Shown: positions 7,949 to 18,824 of the stretch, in pieces
Layout: the number at the start of each line of letters is the position of its first letter
How positions within the stretch are numbered: position 1 is the first letter of the stretch
Source of the DNA: Gaiellasilicea sp037721555
GTDB lineage: Bacteria; Actinomycetota; Thermoleophilia; Gaiellales; Gaiellaceae
Assembly: GCA_037721555.1 (NCBI GenBank)
Contig: JBBJOI010000001.1
Span: forward strand, 62,001 to 126,000
Reading direction: 5' to 3'
Length of the DNA stretch: 64,000 bases
Translations under genes and position numbers: made by a program
The notes under the pieces: model-generated
Seen by the model: only the letters and a program-made list of their open reading frames with translations
Database searches by the model: none
What the model was told of the DNA's origin: nothing

Positions 7949-8240
7949 CTAGCGGTTCCTACGGCGGTCGATCACGCGGCTCAAGCGATGCCACCGCTGT
8001 GTGAGGCGGAAGAGGTCATCGCCTTGCTTGAACTTGACGAACCAACGGCCGCCGCCTGCCGGCTTCCCCTTCCCTTCGAGCATGGTCTTGAGCTCGACCT
8101 TGGCGGTGAGATGCAGTTCGACGCGCCGAGCCGTCGAGCCACAGGCAGGACGGTTTGCGGTCGTCGACAGGCTCGCTACCGCTCTCGAGGAGTTGGTGAG
8201 CCCACTCCGCGCAGTGAACGATTCGGGCCGCTTCGGTCAT
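7949..8240 (-). pseudogene. Frameshifted small protein of unknown function
   Basis: ATG 8240 opens MTEAARIVHCAEWAHQL and reads about 40 codons. Near 8118 the coding sense passes to another frame that gives VELHLTAKVELKTML, GGGRWFVKFKQGDDLFRL and ends RRRNR at TAG 7949-7951. Joined, it would be a coherent protein of about 96 aa with Lys-rich beta-like segments. A single-base shift separates the halves. I do not recognise the family. It sits at the edge of the island. No gene is seen in 7699-7948. Confidence 0.5.
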
Positions 8241-8722
8241 GCTTTGAGTGTCGCACGCGTCCGCCTCGTGAGACTCGCGTAAAACACCACGACGACGTCA
8301 GCGGCGATTTGCGGGGTGTGTCGGAGCCCCGTATGGGCCTTTCTACTTCTTTCTGAACCACGGATTTGGCTTGAAACCGTGGGTCAGGCGAGCCGTGGAT
8401 GCCGCCGAAGCGCATGCGGTGCATACCTCGGTGATAACACGGCACGTTGTCAGCACAAGCGACGGACGCGGGTCGGGCAGCAGGGGATCCGCACCGAACC
8501 GTGGTTCGACGCCGAAGCCGCCCTGCTGCCTGAGTGCGCGCTACGCAGACGTTGAACTCTGCCTCCGCAGGGCAGGCCAGTGGTTGGGCCATGTTGGCGC
8601 GGGATGGAGGAACATGGCTCTACGCGCCGTCTAGCGGAAACGTGGTCCACGAGCGCTGGTCGCCGTCAGCAACTGATTTCAGCGCGGACGGACATTTTTC
8701 GGACATCTTGTTGCCATCTTCG
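8241..8722. other. No supported gene
   Basis: Open frames in this stretch are Arg/Ser-rich and look like chance products of GC-rich DNA. No RNA gene, repeat or clear promoter was seen. It is probably decayed island DNA. Confidence 0.5.
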
Positions 8723-8986
8723 TCAACGCGATCGAGAGACGCACGCATACGTAAAGGTCTCGACGCGACCGCTGACCTTCATCACGAGTGACGGCCACGG
8801 AGGGCAAGCTGAGTCTTCTCCGCACCAGCGACAGGGGCGCCCGGATTCTGCCCGGACTGGTCCCGCAACAACTGGCCTCGGAAACGTTGACGATGCCGCT
8901 GCCGGCAAGCCGTCGATACCGCAAACCGCCCGTCGGTAGCCGACGAATGGCACGGTGTCGGGCGTCGGTGTGTCGACGATGCTCAT
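8723..8986 (-). CDS. Doubtful small ORF coupled to universal stress gene
   Basis: 87 aa from ATG 8986, which overlaps the stop of the upstream universal stress protein as ATGA. The first 25 residues (MSIVDTPTPDTVPFVGYRRA) look plausible. The rest is low-complexity and Arg-rich with scattered Cys, without a recognised domain. The coupling is the main argument in favour; it may equally be a decayed tail. Confidence 0.3.
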   Translation of the reverse strand: MSIVDTPTPDTVPFVGYRRAVCGIDGLPAAASSTFPRPVVAGPVRAESGRPCRWCGEDSACPPWPSLVMKVSGRVETFTYACVSRSR

Positions 8987-9801
8987 CGCGCTGGCCTCGA
9001 CTGGAGGTCGCGGACGACGAGGACGGAGGCGTGGGCGCGGTGGGCCACGCGCTCGCTGACGCTGCCGAGTGCCTGGAGCCCGTGGAGGCCGTGGCTGCCG
9101 ACGACGACGAGGTCGGCCGCGCAGGAGGCGGCGACGAGCGCGTCGACGGGCGGCCGCTCGTCGACGATCGCCTCCGGGTAGAGGTCGGTGACCGCGGATG
9201 CGTCACGGAGCTTGCCTCCGACTCCGACGACGAGCGCGAGCCGGGCGCCGAACCTGTCTCGCAGAGCGCGCGCCACCTCGACCGCACGCGCCGACTCGGG
9301 GGAGCCGTCGACGCCGGCGACGATCCGTTCCGGCCGCCCTTCCGGCCAGCTCTCCCGACGGGCGAGCAGGAGGGAGCATGGTGCGTCCCTGAGAAGCACT
9401 GATCCGACTGCGCTGACCAGGAGCCCGGCTGTCCGCCGGTGGTGGTGGCAGCCGAGCGCGACGAGCGTCGCCTGGTGGCGGCGGAGCTGTTGGAGCAGGA
9501 GCGGCGTTGGCCTGCCCGTGAGCAGCGTGCTCGTCGTGGGGCCGATCGTCTCGGCCGCCCGGTCGAGCGCTTGGCGACCGCCGTTCAGCATCTGGTCGGC
9601 GACCGCGCTTGCGGCGAAGCCGGTGTGGATTGCCTTCGCTGCGTCGACGACTGCGAGCAGGTGCAGCGTGCCGCCGGGAGAACGGAGGACGGCCGCTTGC
9701 CGCGCCGCCTCGAGGCTCTCGGGCGTCTCGTCGATGCCGACCACGATCCGGTCGAAGAGCGAGACGGCGGTGTCGGTCTGGGCGGTGTCTGCGAGCGTCA
9801 T
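8983..9801 (-). CDS. Tandem universal stress protein (UspA x2)
   Basis: 272 aa from ATG 9801. Two Usp domains follow each other: the first begins DRIVVGIDETPESLEA (about 16-135), the second ERIVAGVDGSPESARA (about 155-265). The second keeps an ATP-binding-like VVVGSHGLHGL-GSVSERV loop; the first has GCHHHRRTAG. Tandem Usp proteins act in stress and dormancy. Its ATG overlaps the stop of a 54-aa ORF, and the pair lies behind promoter and riboswitch-like leader A at 9997-10117. Confidence 0.88.
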   Translation of the reverse strand: MTLADTAQTDTAVSLFDRIVVGIDETPESLEAARQAAVLRSPGGTLHLLAVVDAAKAIHTGFAASAVADQMLNGGRQALDRAAETIGPTTSTLLTGRPTPLLLQQLRRHQATLVALGCHHHRRTAGLLVSAVGSVLLRDAPCSLLLARRESWPEGRPERIVAGVDGSPESARAVEVARALRDRFGARLALVVGVGGKLRDASAVTDLYPEAIVDERPPVDALVAASCAADLVVVGSHGLHGLQALGSVSERVAHRAHASVLVVRDLQSRPAR

Positions 9802-9962
9802 CGAAGCGTCCGTTCGGGTGAGTCCTGCGAGGGCCGGGAGCCGGCGGAGTGCTTGGAGATGCGAAGGCCGGAGACGAGCCGGCGCAGCCGCCGCGCGTGG
9901 GCTCTCTGAGCGAGCACGAAGGCGAGGCATGGTCTCAGGTCGAGGAACCTGCGACGGCGCAT
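9798..9962 (-). CDS. Small basic ORF upstream of universal stress gene
   Basis: 54 aa, ATG 9962 with a good AGGAGG-type site 8 bp upstream. It starts MRRRRFLDLRPCLAFVLAQR and is Arg-rich throughout. Its stop overlaps the Usp ATG (ATGA), so it is either a small protein or a leader ORF whose translation couples to Usp. It is the first ORF after riboswitch-like leader A. No family recognised. Confidence 0.5.
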   Translation of the reverse strand: MRRRRFLDLRPCLAFVLAQRAHARRLRRLVSGLRISKHSAGSRPSQDSPERTLR

Positions 9963-9996
9963 GGCGCGTACCTCCTTGACGACGGTTGACCGGATT

Positions 9997-10085
9997 GCGC
10001 GGTCTCTCCCGGCCTACGGCCGGTTCCGCCGGGCCAGCTGGCCGTCCTGACGGCGGAACCCTCTGGGGATACTCCCCTCGCGCGT
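9997..10085 (-). promoter_or_regulatory. yybP-ykoY-like (Mn2+) riboswitch, leader A
   Basis: On the minus strand the leader shows AGGGGAGTATCCCC near its 5' end, CCGTCAGGACGGCC in the middle and GGGAGAGACC at the 3' end. The outer stem is GCGCG / CGCGC around GGGGAGTA and GAGACC. An internal stem GGTTCCGCC / GGCGGAACC matches the equivalent stems of leaders B and C by compensatory changes. GGGGAGTA, CGTCA and GAGACC are signatures of the yybP-ykoY Mn2+ riboswitch. It starts within about 10 nt of the -10 box and precedes the 54-aa ORF and Usp gene. Confidence 0.75.
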
Positions 10086-10099
10086 TCGACTATAGCAAA

Positions 10100-12829
<2,730 letters not shown>

Positions 12830-12839
12830 GGGCGTCCTC

Positions 12840-12944
12840 CTAGACCGGTGGAAGTACGCCCATGGCAGCGTCCAGGCGGCGCAGGCGCGACGCCTCGGCT
12901 TCCGTGGCGAGCGCGAGCGGGCGAGGCTGGGCGATCGTCGTCAT
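12840..12944 (-). CDS. 34-aa ORF between zinc-ribbon and P-type ATPase
   Basis: ATG 12944 overlaps the stop of the zinc-ribbon gene (ATGA), and TAG 12840-12842 is 10 bp before the ATPase GTG with GAGGA between. It begins MTTIAQPRPLALATEAEASR. The perfect coupling on both sides suggests that it is translated, either as a micropeptide partner of the pump or just to carry ribosomes through. No family recognised. Confidence 0.5.
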   Translation of the reverse strand: MTTIAQPRPLALATEAEASRLRRLDAAMGVLPPV

Positions 12945-13216
12945 CGGACGTCGAAGAGGTCGTCGAGCCGCGAGCTCGGCCCGATGCGGTCGTCGCCCTC
13001 GTCCCACCAGGGCGTCTCGTGGCCGTCGTCCGTCTCGGGGTACCATGCGCCGAGCCGGTTGACGAGCTTCTCGAGCTCGCCCCGGTCGAGCCAGATCGAG
13101 CGGCAGCGGGGGCAGTAGTCGATCTCGACGCCCTCGCGGACCGCCTGTGAGAGCGGGACGTCGCAGGCGAAGCAGCGGAACTCGCGCATTCGCGCCGAGG
13201 CGGGTGCCGAGGCCAT
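12941..13216 (-). CDS. TFIIB-type zinc-ribbon protein
   Basis: 91 aa from ATG 13216, preceded by GGAAGGAG. It has CFAC at 15-18 and CPRC at 35-38 followed by SIWLDRGELEKL, the hallmark of the zf-TFIIB (PF13453) small proteins. The tail is acidic. It is a paralogue of the gene at 21730-21987 (shared VEIDYCP-CR-WLDRGEL). It is the first gene after leader B. The molecular function of this family is not known. Confidence 0.85.
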   Translation of the reverse strand: MASAPASARMREFRCFACDVPLSQAVREGVEIDYCPRCRSIWLDRGELEKLVNRLGAWYPETDDGHETPWWDEGDDRIGPSSRLDDLFDVR

Positions 13217-13252
13217 GGAGTCTCCTTCCGACTGATCGTTGGGGACGGTCAG

Positions 13253-13343
13253 CCGGAGGTCTCTCCCAGACGCGCGAAACGCCGGCGCCGCCGGGCCGTC
13301 GGCCGAAGTGACGGCGGCGCCTCGAGGGGATACTCCCCTCCGG
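13253..13343 (-). promoter_or_regulatory. yybP-ykoY-like (Mn2+) riboswitch, leader B
   Basis: Outer stem CCGGAGG (13337-13343) with CCTCCGG (13253-13259) encloses GGGGAGTATCCCC, GCCGTCACTTCGGCC and GGGAGAGACC in that order. The internal stem GGCGCCGCC / GGCGGCGCC covaries with leaders A and C. It begins about 12 nt after the -10 box and precedes the zinc-ribbon, 34-aa ORF and P-type ATPase. P-type ATPases are known targets of this riboswitch class. Confidence 0.78.
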
Positions 13344-13355
13344 TTTACAGAACTC

Positions 13356-13384
13356 AAAGTAGCGCATTGTTGTTCGTGTGTCAA
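13356..13384 (-). promoter_or_regulatory. Sigma70-type promoter B
   Basis: Minus strand TTGACA (13379-13384), 17-bp spacer, TACTTT (13356-13361). The -35 box overlaps the stop codon of the V-ATPase B gene. It drives leader B. Confidence 0.75.
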
Positions 13385-14808
13385 GCGCGAGACGCATTCG
13401 CGCCTTGCGGCTCGCCGCTGCGCCTTTCGGCGGTCGCGGCGTACCGGTCGATCAGCTCCGGCTTGATCCGCTTCAGCTCGCCGGCCGGGAACCGCGCGAG
13501 GAGCTCCCAGGCGAGCTCGAGTGTCTCCTCGATCGAGCGCCGCTCGCCGCCCTGACCGACGAAGCGCTGCTCGAACTCGTCTGCGAAGGCGAGCGTGCGC
13601 CGGTCGTCGTCGGAGAGCGCCTGCTCGCCGACGATCGAGACGAGCCGCCGCAGTTCGCGCCCGCGGGCGAGGAACGCGTAGAGCTGGTCGGCGACGCCGC
13701 GGTGGTCCTCGCGCGTCTTGCCGGCGCCGATGCCCGCGTTCATCAGCCGGCTGAGCGAGGGGAGCACGTCGATCGGCGGCGAGATGCCGCGCCGATCGAG
13801 CTCGCGCGAGAGCACGATCTGGCCCTCGGTGATGTAGCCGGTCAGGTCGGGGATCGGGTGCGTGACGTCGTCGTCGGGCATCGAGAGGATCGGCAGCTGC
13901 GTCACCGACCCTGGGCGACCGCGGATCCGCCCTGCCCGCTCGTAGAGCGAGGCGAGGTCGGTGTACATGTAGCCGGGGTAGCCGCGGCGGCCGGGGATCT
14001 CCTCGCGTGCGGCGGCGACCTCGCGGAGCGCCTCGCAGTAGTTGGTCATGTCGACGAGCACGACGAGCGCGTCGAGACCGCGCTCGAAGGCGAGGTACTC
14101 GGCGGCCGTGAGCGCGGCGCGCGGGCAGGTGAGCCGCTCGACGGTCGGCTCGTCGGCGAGGTTGAGGAAGAGCACGGATCGCTCGAGCGCGGCGCCCTCG
14201 GCGAAGCGACGCCGCAGGAACGCCGCCTCGCGGTCGGTCACGCCGATGGCGGCGAAGACGACGACGAAGCCCTCGTCGGCGCCGGGGACGCGTGCGTTCT
14301 CGGCGATCGTCGCTGCGAGCTCGAGCCCCGGCAGGCCGAAGCCCGAGAAGACCGGCAGCTTCTGCCCGCGGACGAGCGTGTGCAGGCCGTCGATCGCCGA
14401 GATCCCCGTCTCGATGAACTCGGACGGGTGGGCGCGGGCGACCGGGTTCAGCGGCAGCCCGTTCAGGTCGCGCTCGCCTTCCGGGAGAAGCGGCGGGCCG
14501 CCGTCGATCGGGCGGCCGCTCCCGTCGAGGATCCGCCCGATCAAGTCGGGACCTACCGGCAGCCGGGCCGCGTGGGCACGTACGAGCACGGCCGTCGAGG
14601 GGATGTCGAGACCGCGCGTGCCGCCGAGCACCTGCACGACCATCCGGTCGCCCTCGACCTCGAGCACCTGACCGCGCCGCGGCTGCCCGGCCGGCGTGAC
14701 CACCTCAACGAGCTCGCCGTAGCCGACGCCCTCCGTTCGCTCGGCCACGAGCAGCGGGCCCGAGACATAGCTGACGGTCCGGTGCTCGATCGTGTAGAGC
14801 CTGCTCAT
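13381..14808 (-). CDS. ntpB: V-type ATPase subunit B
   Basis: Non-catalytic nucleotide-binding subunit of the V1 head. 475 aa, starting MSRLYTIEHRTVSYVSGPLL. Typical features are seen: VFSGFGLPG where catalytic subunits have a P-loop, DMTNYCEALREVAAAREE, and PSLSRLMNAGIGAGKTREDH. Its ATG overlaps the A-subunit stop. It is the last of the nine V-ATPase genes; the next transcription unit's promoter overlaps its stop codon. Confidence 0.96.
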   Translation of the reverse strand: MSRLYTIEHRTVSYVSGPLLVAERTEGVGYGELVEVVTPAGQPRRGQVLEVEGDRMVVQVLGGTRGLDIPSTAVLVRAHAARLPVGPDLIGRILDGSGRPIDGGPPLLPEGERDLNGLPLNPVARAHPSEFIETGISAIDGLHTLVRGQKLPVFSGFGLPGLELAATIAENARVPGADEGFVVVFAAIGVTDREAAFLRRRFAEGAALERSVLFLNLADEPTVERLTCPRAALTAAEYLAFERGLDALVVLVDMTNYCEALREVAAAREEIPGRRGYPGYMYTDLASLYERAGRIRGRPGSVTQLPILSMPDDDVTHPIPDLTGYITEGQIVLSRELDRRGISPPIDVLPSLSRLMNAGIGAGKTREDHRGVADQLYAFLARGRELRRLVSIVGEQALSDDDRRTLAFADEFEQRFVGQGGERRSIEETLELAWELLARFPAGELKRIKPELIDRYAATAERRSGEPQGANASRA

Positions 14809-16583
14809 CGTACCTCCCCCAGCTCGCGCTCGATCCGTTCCGCCAACGCCTCGGCTCGTCCTTCGGCCTCGTCCGGTGGCCAGTCGCGCATCCGCGCGAC
14901 ATCGGCCAGTGTCGGCATTGCGCCTGCGTCCTCAGCCGTCGCTCCGCGGTCGACCGCCGCGGCGAGCGCCTCGTGCGCGCGCCGGATCGTCCGCAGCATC
15001 GCGATCTGCTTGCGCAGGTCGCAGTAGGCGTCGCGCTCGTCGAAGGCCGACTGCTGGAGGAAATCCTCGCGCAGCAGGCGGCCGGTGCGCAGGATGACGC
15101 GCTGGGGCGGCGCGAGCGAGTCGGTGCCGAGCAGTTGGACGATATCCAGTAGCTCGCTCTCCCGTCCGAGCAGCTCACGTGCCCAGGCACGGTGCTCCTC
15201 CCAGTCGGTCGCGACCTCCCGTTGAAACCAACCGACGAGGTCGTAGAGGGTGTAGCTGCGGTTCCAGTCGATCGCCGGGAAGTGGCGCTGGCGTGCGAGG
15301 GTCGTGTCGAGCGCCCAGAACGTGCCCGCCAGGCGCAGCGAGTGCTGGGTGATCGGCTCCGAGAAGTCGCCGCCGGCCGGCGAGACGGCGCCGACGACCG
15401 TCACCGACCCCTCGCTCTCTGCAGAGCCGAGGCAACGGACGGCGCCCGCCCGCTCGTAGAACTCGGCGAGCCGCGACGAGAGGTAGGCGGGGTAGCCCTC
15501 CTCGGCGGGCATCTCATCGAGCCGGCCGGAGACCTCGCGCAGCGCCTCGCCCCAGCGGCTCGTCGAGTCAGCCATCAGCGCGACGTGGTAGCCCTGGTCG
15601 CGGAAGTACTCGGCGAGCGTGATCCCGGTGTAGATCGACGCCTCGCGCGCGGCGACCGGCATGTTCGAGGTGTTCGCGATCAGGATCGTCCGCTCCATCA
15701 GCGAAGCGCCGGTACGCGGGTCGACGAGCTCGGGGAACTCCTCGAGCACCTCGGTCAGCTCGTTGCCGCGCTCGCCGCAGCCGACGTAGACGACGACGTC
15801 GGCATGTGCCCATTTCGCGAGCGACTGCTCGAGCACCGTCTTGCCGGTGCCAAAGCCGCCGGGGATGGTCGCGGCGCCGCCGCGGGCGATCGGGAAGAGA
15901 ACGTCGATCCCCCTTTGTCCGGTGACGAGCGGCGTCGTGGCCTCGAGGCGGCGTGCGAATGGCCGCGGCTCGCGCACCGCCCAGCGCTGCAGCAGCGTCA
16001 CCGGCTCGCCCTCGATCCAAGCGACCGGCTCGTCGAGCCGCGCCGGCCCGGAGCGGACGGCCGTGACCGTGCCGCCGGAGCCTGCGGCTACCAGGATCCG
16101 GTGCTCGAGCGCAGCGGTCTCGGCAACGACGCCGAGCACGTCGCCGGGCTCGACAGCATCGCCCTCGGCGACGCGCGATTCGAACGACCACACGCGCTCG
16201 CGGTCGAGCGCAGGCACGTCGACGCCGCGCGGGAGCATCGGCCGCCCGAGCGGGTCGGCGCCGGCGCGGGCGAGCACCTCAAGCGGCCGTTGCGTGCCGT
16301 CGAAGATGCGGCCGAGCAGGCCGGGTCCGAGCTCGACCTCGAGCGGCCGGCCGGTATCGACGACCGGCTCGCCCGGCCGCAACCCGGCCGTGTCCTCGTA
16401 CACCTGGATCGTCGCCTGTTCGCCGTCGAGGCGGATCACCTCGCCGGGCAATGCCATCTCGCCGACGCGGACGACGTTGTAGAGCCGCACGCCGGGGAGC
16501 CCGCGCGCCACGACGACGGGGCCGGCGACGCGCCAGATCTCCCCGGTGAGGGGCGGGCTTTCGAGCAGTGAGCCTGTGCTCAT
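14805..16583 (-). CDS. ntpA: V-type ATPase catalytic subunit A
   Basis: Catalytic V1 subunit hydrolysing or making ATP. 592 aa from ATG 16583 (fixed by ATGA overlap with subunit F); the longer open frame upstream is a shadow. Walker A GGFGTGKT, catalytic GERGNE in YVGCGERGNE, the DSTSRW motif, and the V-type non-homologous insert are present, and length is normal. It is next to subunit B as in archaeal and bacterial V/A-ATPase operons. Confidence 0.96.
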   Translation of the reverse strand: MSTGSLLESPPLTGEIWRVAGPVVVARGLPGVRLYNVVRVGEMALPGEVIRLDGEQATIQVYEDTAGLRPGEPVVDTGRPLEVELGPGLLGRIFDGTQRPLEVLARAGADPLGRPMLPRGVDVPALDRERVWSFESRVAEGDAVEPGDVLGVVAETAALEHRILVAAGSGGTVTAVRSGPARLDEPVAWIEGEPVTLLQRWAVREPRPFARRLEATTPLVTGQRGIDVLFPIARGGAATIPGGFGTGKTVLEQSLAKWAHADVVVYVGCGERGNELTEVLEEFPELVDPRTGASLMERTILIANTSNMPVAAREASIYTGITLAEYFRDQGYHVALMADSTSRWGEALREVSGRLDEMPAEEGYPAYLSSRLAEFYERAGAVRCLGSAESEGSVTVVGAVSPAGGDFSEPITQHSLRLAGTFWALDTTLARQRHFPAIDWNRSYTLYDLVGWFQREVATDWEEHRAWARELLGRESELLDIVQLLGTDSLAPPQRVILRTGRLLREDFLQQSAFDERDAYCDLRKQIAMLRTIRRAHEALAAAVDRGATAEDAGAMPTLADVARMRDWPPDEAEGRAEALAERIERELGEVR

Positions 16584-16921
16584 TTCGTCCTTCCTTCGCT
16601 GTCGAATGTGATCTCGTAGCCGACCGCCTGCCAGAGCATCTGCAGCAGGCGCTCTCGCCGCCCGCCGGCGCCCTCGGCGCCCACGCCCGCCGGCAGCGGC
16701 ACCACGAGCGGCGCCCGGAGCGCGTCGAGCCGCGCCCGGAGCGCTCGGTCGAGCGCCTGGAAGTAGGGCTCGTGGACGGCGACGACGCCGCGCTCGTCCG
16801 GGAGGAGCTCTTCGAGCCGGGTCGAGGTCTCCTCGGGCGAGGAGACCTCGAGCGCGGTGGCGCCTGCAAGGCGGTAGCCGGGAGCGAGCTCCGGCCTCGT
16901 CAGCACGAGCAGGCGGCTCAC
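16580..16921 (-). CDS. ntpF: V-type ATPase subunit F
   Basis: Central-stalk subunit that contacts D. 113 aa starting MSRLLVLTRPELAPGYRLAG, which matches the subunit F pattern of an N-terminal Rossmann-like strand and GYRLAG, followed by a helix-rich end (RRERLLQMLWQAVGYEI). Overlaps its neighbours C and A by 4 bp each. Confidence 0.88.
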   Translation of the reverse strand: MSRLLVLTRPELAPGYRLAGATALEVSSPEETSTRLEELLPDERGVVAVHEPYFQALDRALRARLDALRAPLVVPLPAGVGAEGAGGRRERLLQMLWQAVGYEITFDSEGRTK

Positions 16922-18000
16922 GCCAGCCCCCCTGCGAGCAACTCGCGCCGAACAAGCTCCGGGTCGCTGTGGCGGACGGCCGCCTCGCCGAGGAGGCGCA
17001 GGTTCTGCGCCTCCGTCTGCTTGGCGACCGAGAACGCGAGCGGCACGTCGATCGAGAGCGGGTCGCCCTCGGCGAAGAGCGCGGTCGCGTCGGCGACCCA
17101 GCGTTGCTCGAGCTCTCGCTCCAGGGCGACGAGGTCACCGGTCGTCGCCCAGCGCGCGAGCGGCGCCCGCCATGCCTCGCCGCCGAGCGTGCGGAGATCC
17201 GAGACCGCCGCCGGGCCGCGTACGGCCGCTTCCAGCGAGGCAGCCGAGACCCGCCCACCGGGCAGCAGCTCGCCGTCGAGCGCGAGCTCCGTTACCTCGC
17301 CTCGCTCGAGCGCGCTACGCAGGCGGAGGGCAACGAGGAGGTTCTGCTCGTCGATCTCCCGCCGGACGAACCGGAGCAGCGTCTCGCCGTCCTGGCCCGC
17401 CCGCTCGAGCGCCTCGGCGAGCCGGGTGACGTGGTCGGCGAGGATCGCCCGCTCGAAGGCCGCGAGGTCGTCGCTGCGCTCATACTCGGTGAAGGCGGCG
17501 CGGAGCGCGCGCGCCTGGGCGGCGTCGGGTGTCCAGCGGGCGAGGAGCGCGACCGCCCCGGCCAGCTCGTGCGGGCGGAGGATCTCGCGCGCGAGCGGCT
17601 CGAGGAGCCAGCCGACGGGAACGACCCCGAGGAGCGCGTCCTCGGCCGAGCGGGAGCGACCGGCCTGCGCGCGCAGCAGCGCGACGACGTTCTGAACGTC
17701 GAAGCGCGAGAGCAGCAGGTCGACGAGCTCGCGCGCCGGGCCGGCATAGAAGGAGCGCATCTCCTCCAGTGAGCGCCCGAGGTGGAGCCGGATCGCCTCG
17801 TGGAGTCGCCGCAGCCCGTGCTGGCGCGTGAGCGCCGCCTCGACGTCCTGGGCGTACGGCGTTCCGTCGAGGGCGCCGAGGAGGGCCTCGACGTTCTTGC
17901 CGACGAGGCGCTCGCAGTCGGCGGGCGACAGGAGGCCGCCCTTGCGGGCGCGCACGCGGGTGTTGCCGTAGGCGAAGTCGGCGCCGGCGAGGAACTTCAT
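16918..18000 (-). CDS. ntpC: V-type ATPase subunit C (d-like)
   Basis: Rotor-cap subunit linking the central stalk to the c ring. 360 aa from ATG 18000, reading MKFLAGADFAYGNTRVRARK. Family marks are YGNTRVRA at the start, YDV-like RFDVQNVVALLR in the middle and helical bundles throughout. The start overlaps the E-subunit stop (ATGA), so the longer upstream open frame is rejected. Confidence 0.9.
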   Translation of the reverse strand: MKFLAGADFAYGNTRVRARKGGLLSPADCERLVGKNVEALLGALDGTPYAQDVEAALTRQHGLRRLHEAIRLHLGRSLEEMRSFYAGPARELVDLLLSRFDVQNVVALLRAQAGRSRSAEDALLGVVPVGWLLEPLAREILRPHELAGAVALLARWTPDAAQARALRAAFTEYERSDDLAAFERAILADHVTRLAEALERAGQDGETLLRFVRREIDEQNLLVALRLRSALERGEVTELALDGELLPGGRVSAASLEAAVRGPAAVSDLRTLGGEAWRAPLARWATTGDLVALERELEQRWVADATALFAEGDPLSIDVPLAFSVAKQTEAQNLRLLGEAAVRHSDPELVRRELLAGGLA

Positions 18001-18590
18001 CGCAGGGCTCCGGCCAGCGGCTCGGCGCTGCGGGCGAGTCGCTCGGCGAAGCGCAGGCGCAGGAGCGGCTCTGCGTTCGCGAGCCGCTCCTCGAACGTGT
18101 TCCGGACGAGGCGGCCGTCGTCGCTCGCGAGCTCGACGCCGCCCCATGTCTCGAGTTCCGGCTCGAGCCGGAGCCCGCCGGCGAGCGGCCGGGCGAGCTC
18201 GGCGTCCCGCGGGTCGACACGCAGGACGCCGGCGGCGGGCAGCGCACGCCGGCTCTCGGCGACGAGCGCCCGCAGGAGCTGCGGGTACCGCTCGCTGTCG
18301 CGCAGGGCGGCGAGCTCGGCGCGAACGCCGTCTAGGAGCGAGGCGAACGACTCCTCCCGTGCGGCCCGGACGGCGGCCGCCGCGTCGAGGCGGGCGAGCG
18401 CGAGCGTCCGCTCCGCCTCGCGCCTCCCCTCCGCCTCGGGCGCGGCCGCCAGCTCGCCTTCGAGCGCACGCGCCTCGAATCGCGCGCGCTCGACGACTGC
18501 CTCGACCTCCGCGGCCGTATCGCGTTCGAGCCGGGCGAGATCCTCGTCGGCGTCGGCCTCGATCGCCCGGAGCAGGTCGGCGAGCGGCAT
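17997..18590 (-). CDS. ntpE: V-type ATPase subunit E
   Basis: Peripheral-stalk subunit pairing with G/H. 197 aa: a long charged N-terminal helix (about 1-110, rich in Ala, Glu, Arg) and a globular C-terminal domain with GGLRLEPELETWGGVELAS and NTFEERLANAEPLLR, as in E subunits. It starts in a TGATG overlap with the c-subunit stop. Confidence 0.88.
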   Translation of the reverse strand: MPLADLLRAIEADADEDLARLERDTAAEVEAVVERARFEARALEGELAAAPEAEGRREAERTLALARLDAAAAVRAAREESFASLLDGVRAELAALRDSERYPQLLRALVAESRRALPAAGVLRVDPRDAELARPLAGGLRLEPELETWGGVELASDDGRLVRNTFEERLANAEPLLRLRFAERLARSAEPLAGALR

Positions 18591-18805
18591 CAGAGCAGCA
18601 CGATCGTCATCGCCGCGACCGCGAAGCCGAGGATGACGAGCGTTTCGGGGATCGCCACCATCAGGATGGCGCGGCCGGTCAGCTCCGGCTTCTCGGCGAT
18701 CACGCCCATCGCTGCCGCGCCGATTCGCGACTGCGCGAGCCCCGTCGCGAGCGCGGATAGGCCGACGGCGAGTCCGGCTCCAATCGCAATGAGTCCTGCT
18801 TCCAT
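18590..18805 (-). CDS. ntpK: V-type ATPase subunit K (c-ring proteolipid)
   Basis: 71-aa membrane protein with two hydrophobic helices. Helix 1 carries the glycine-rich GAGLAVGLSALATGLAQSR; helix 2 has the ion-binding glutamate in AIPETLVILGF. The size is that of a single-hairpin c subunit. Gln in helix 1 and Thr after the Glu could allow Na+ or H+; the sequence alone does not decide this. Confidence 0.93.
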   Translation of the reverse strand: MEAGLIAIGAGLAVGLSALATGLAQSRIGAAAMGVIAEKPELTGRAILMVAIPETLVILGFAVAAMTIVLL

Positions 18806-18824
18806 CGTCTTCGTCTCCTTTGCG

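Noticed and set aside
13378..15027. 549-aa plus frame across V-ATPase B
   Set aside because: Antisense shadow produced by GC-rich codon structure.
14805..17258. 817-aa minus frame including extra N-terminus before V-ATPase A
   Set aside because: The first 225 residues are Arg/Ser-rich and cover the F and C subunit genes; the real start is ATG 16583, overlapping the F stop.
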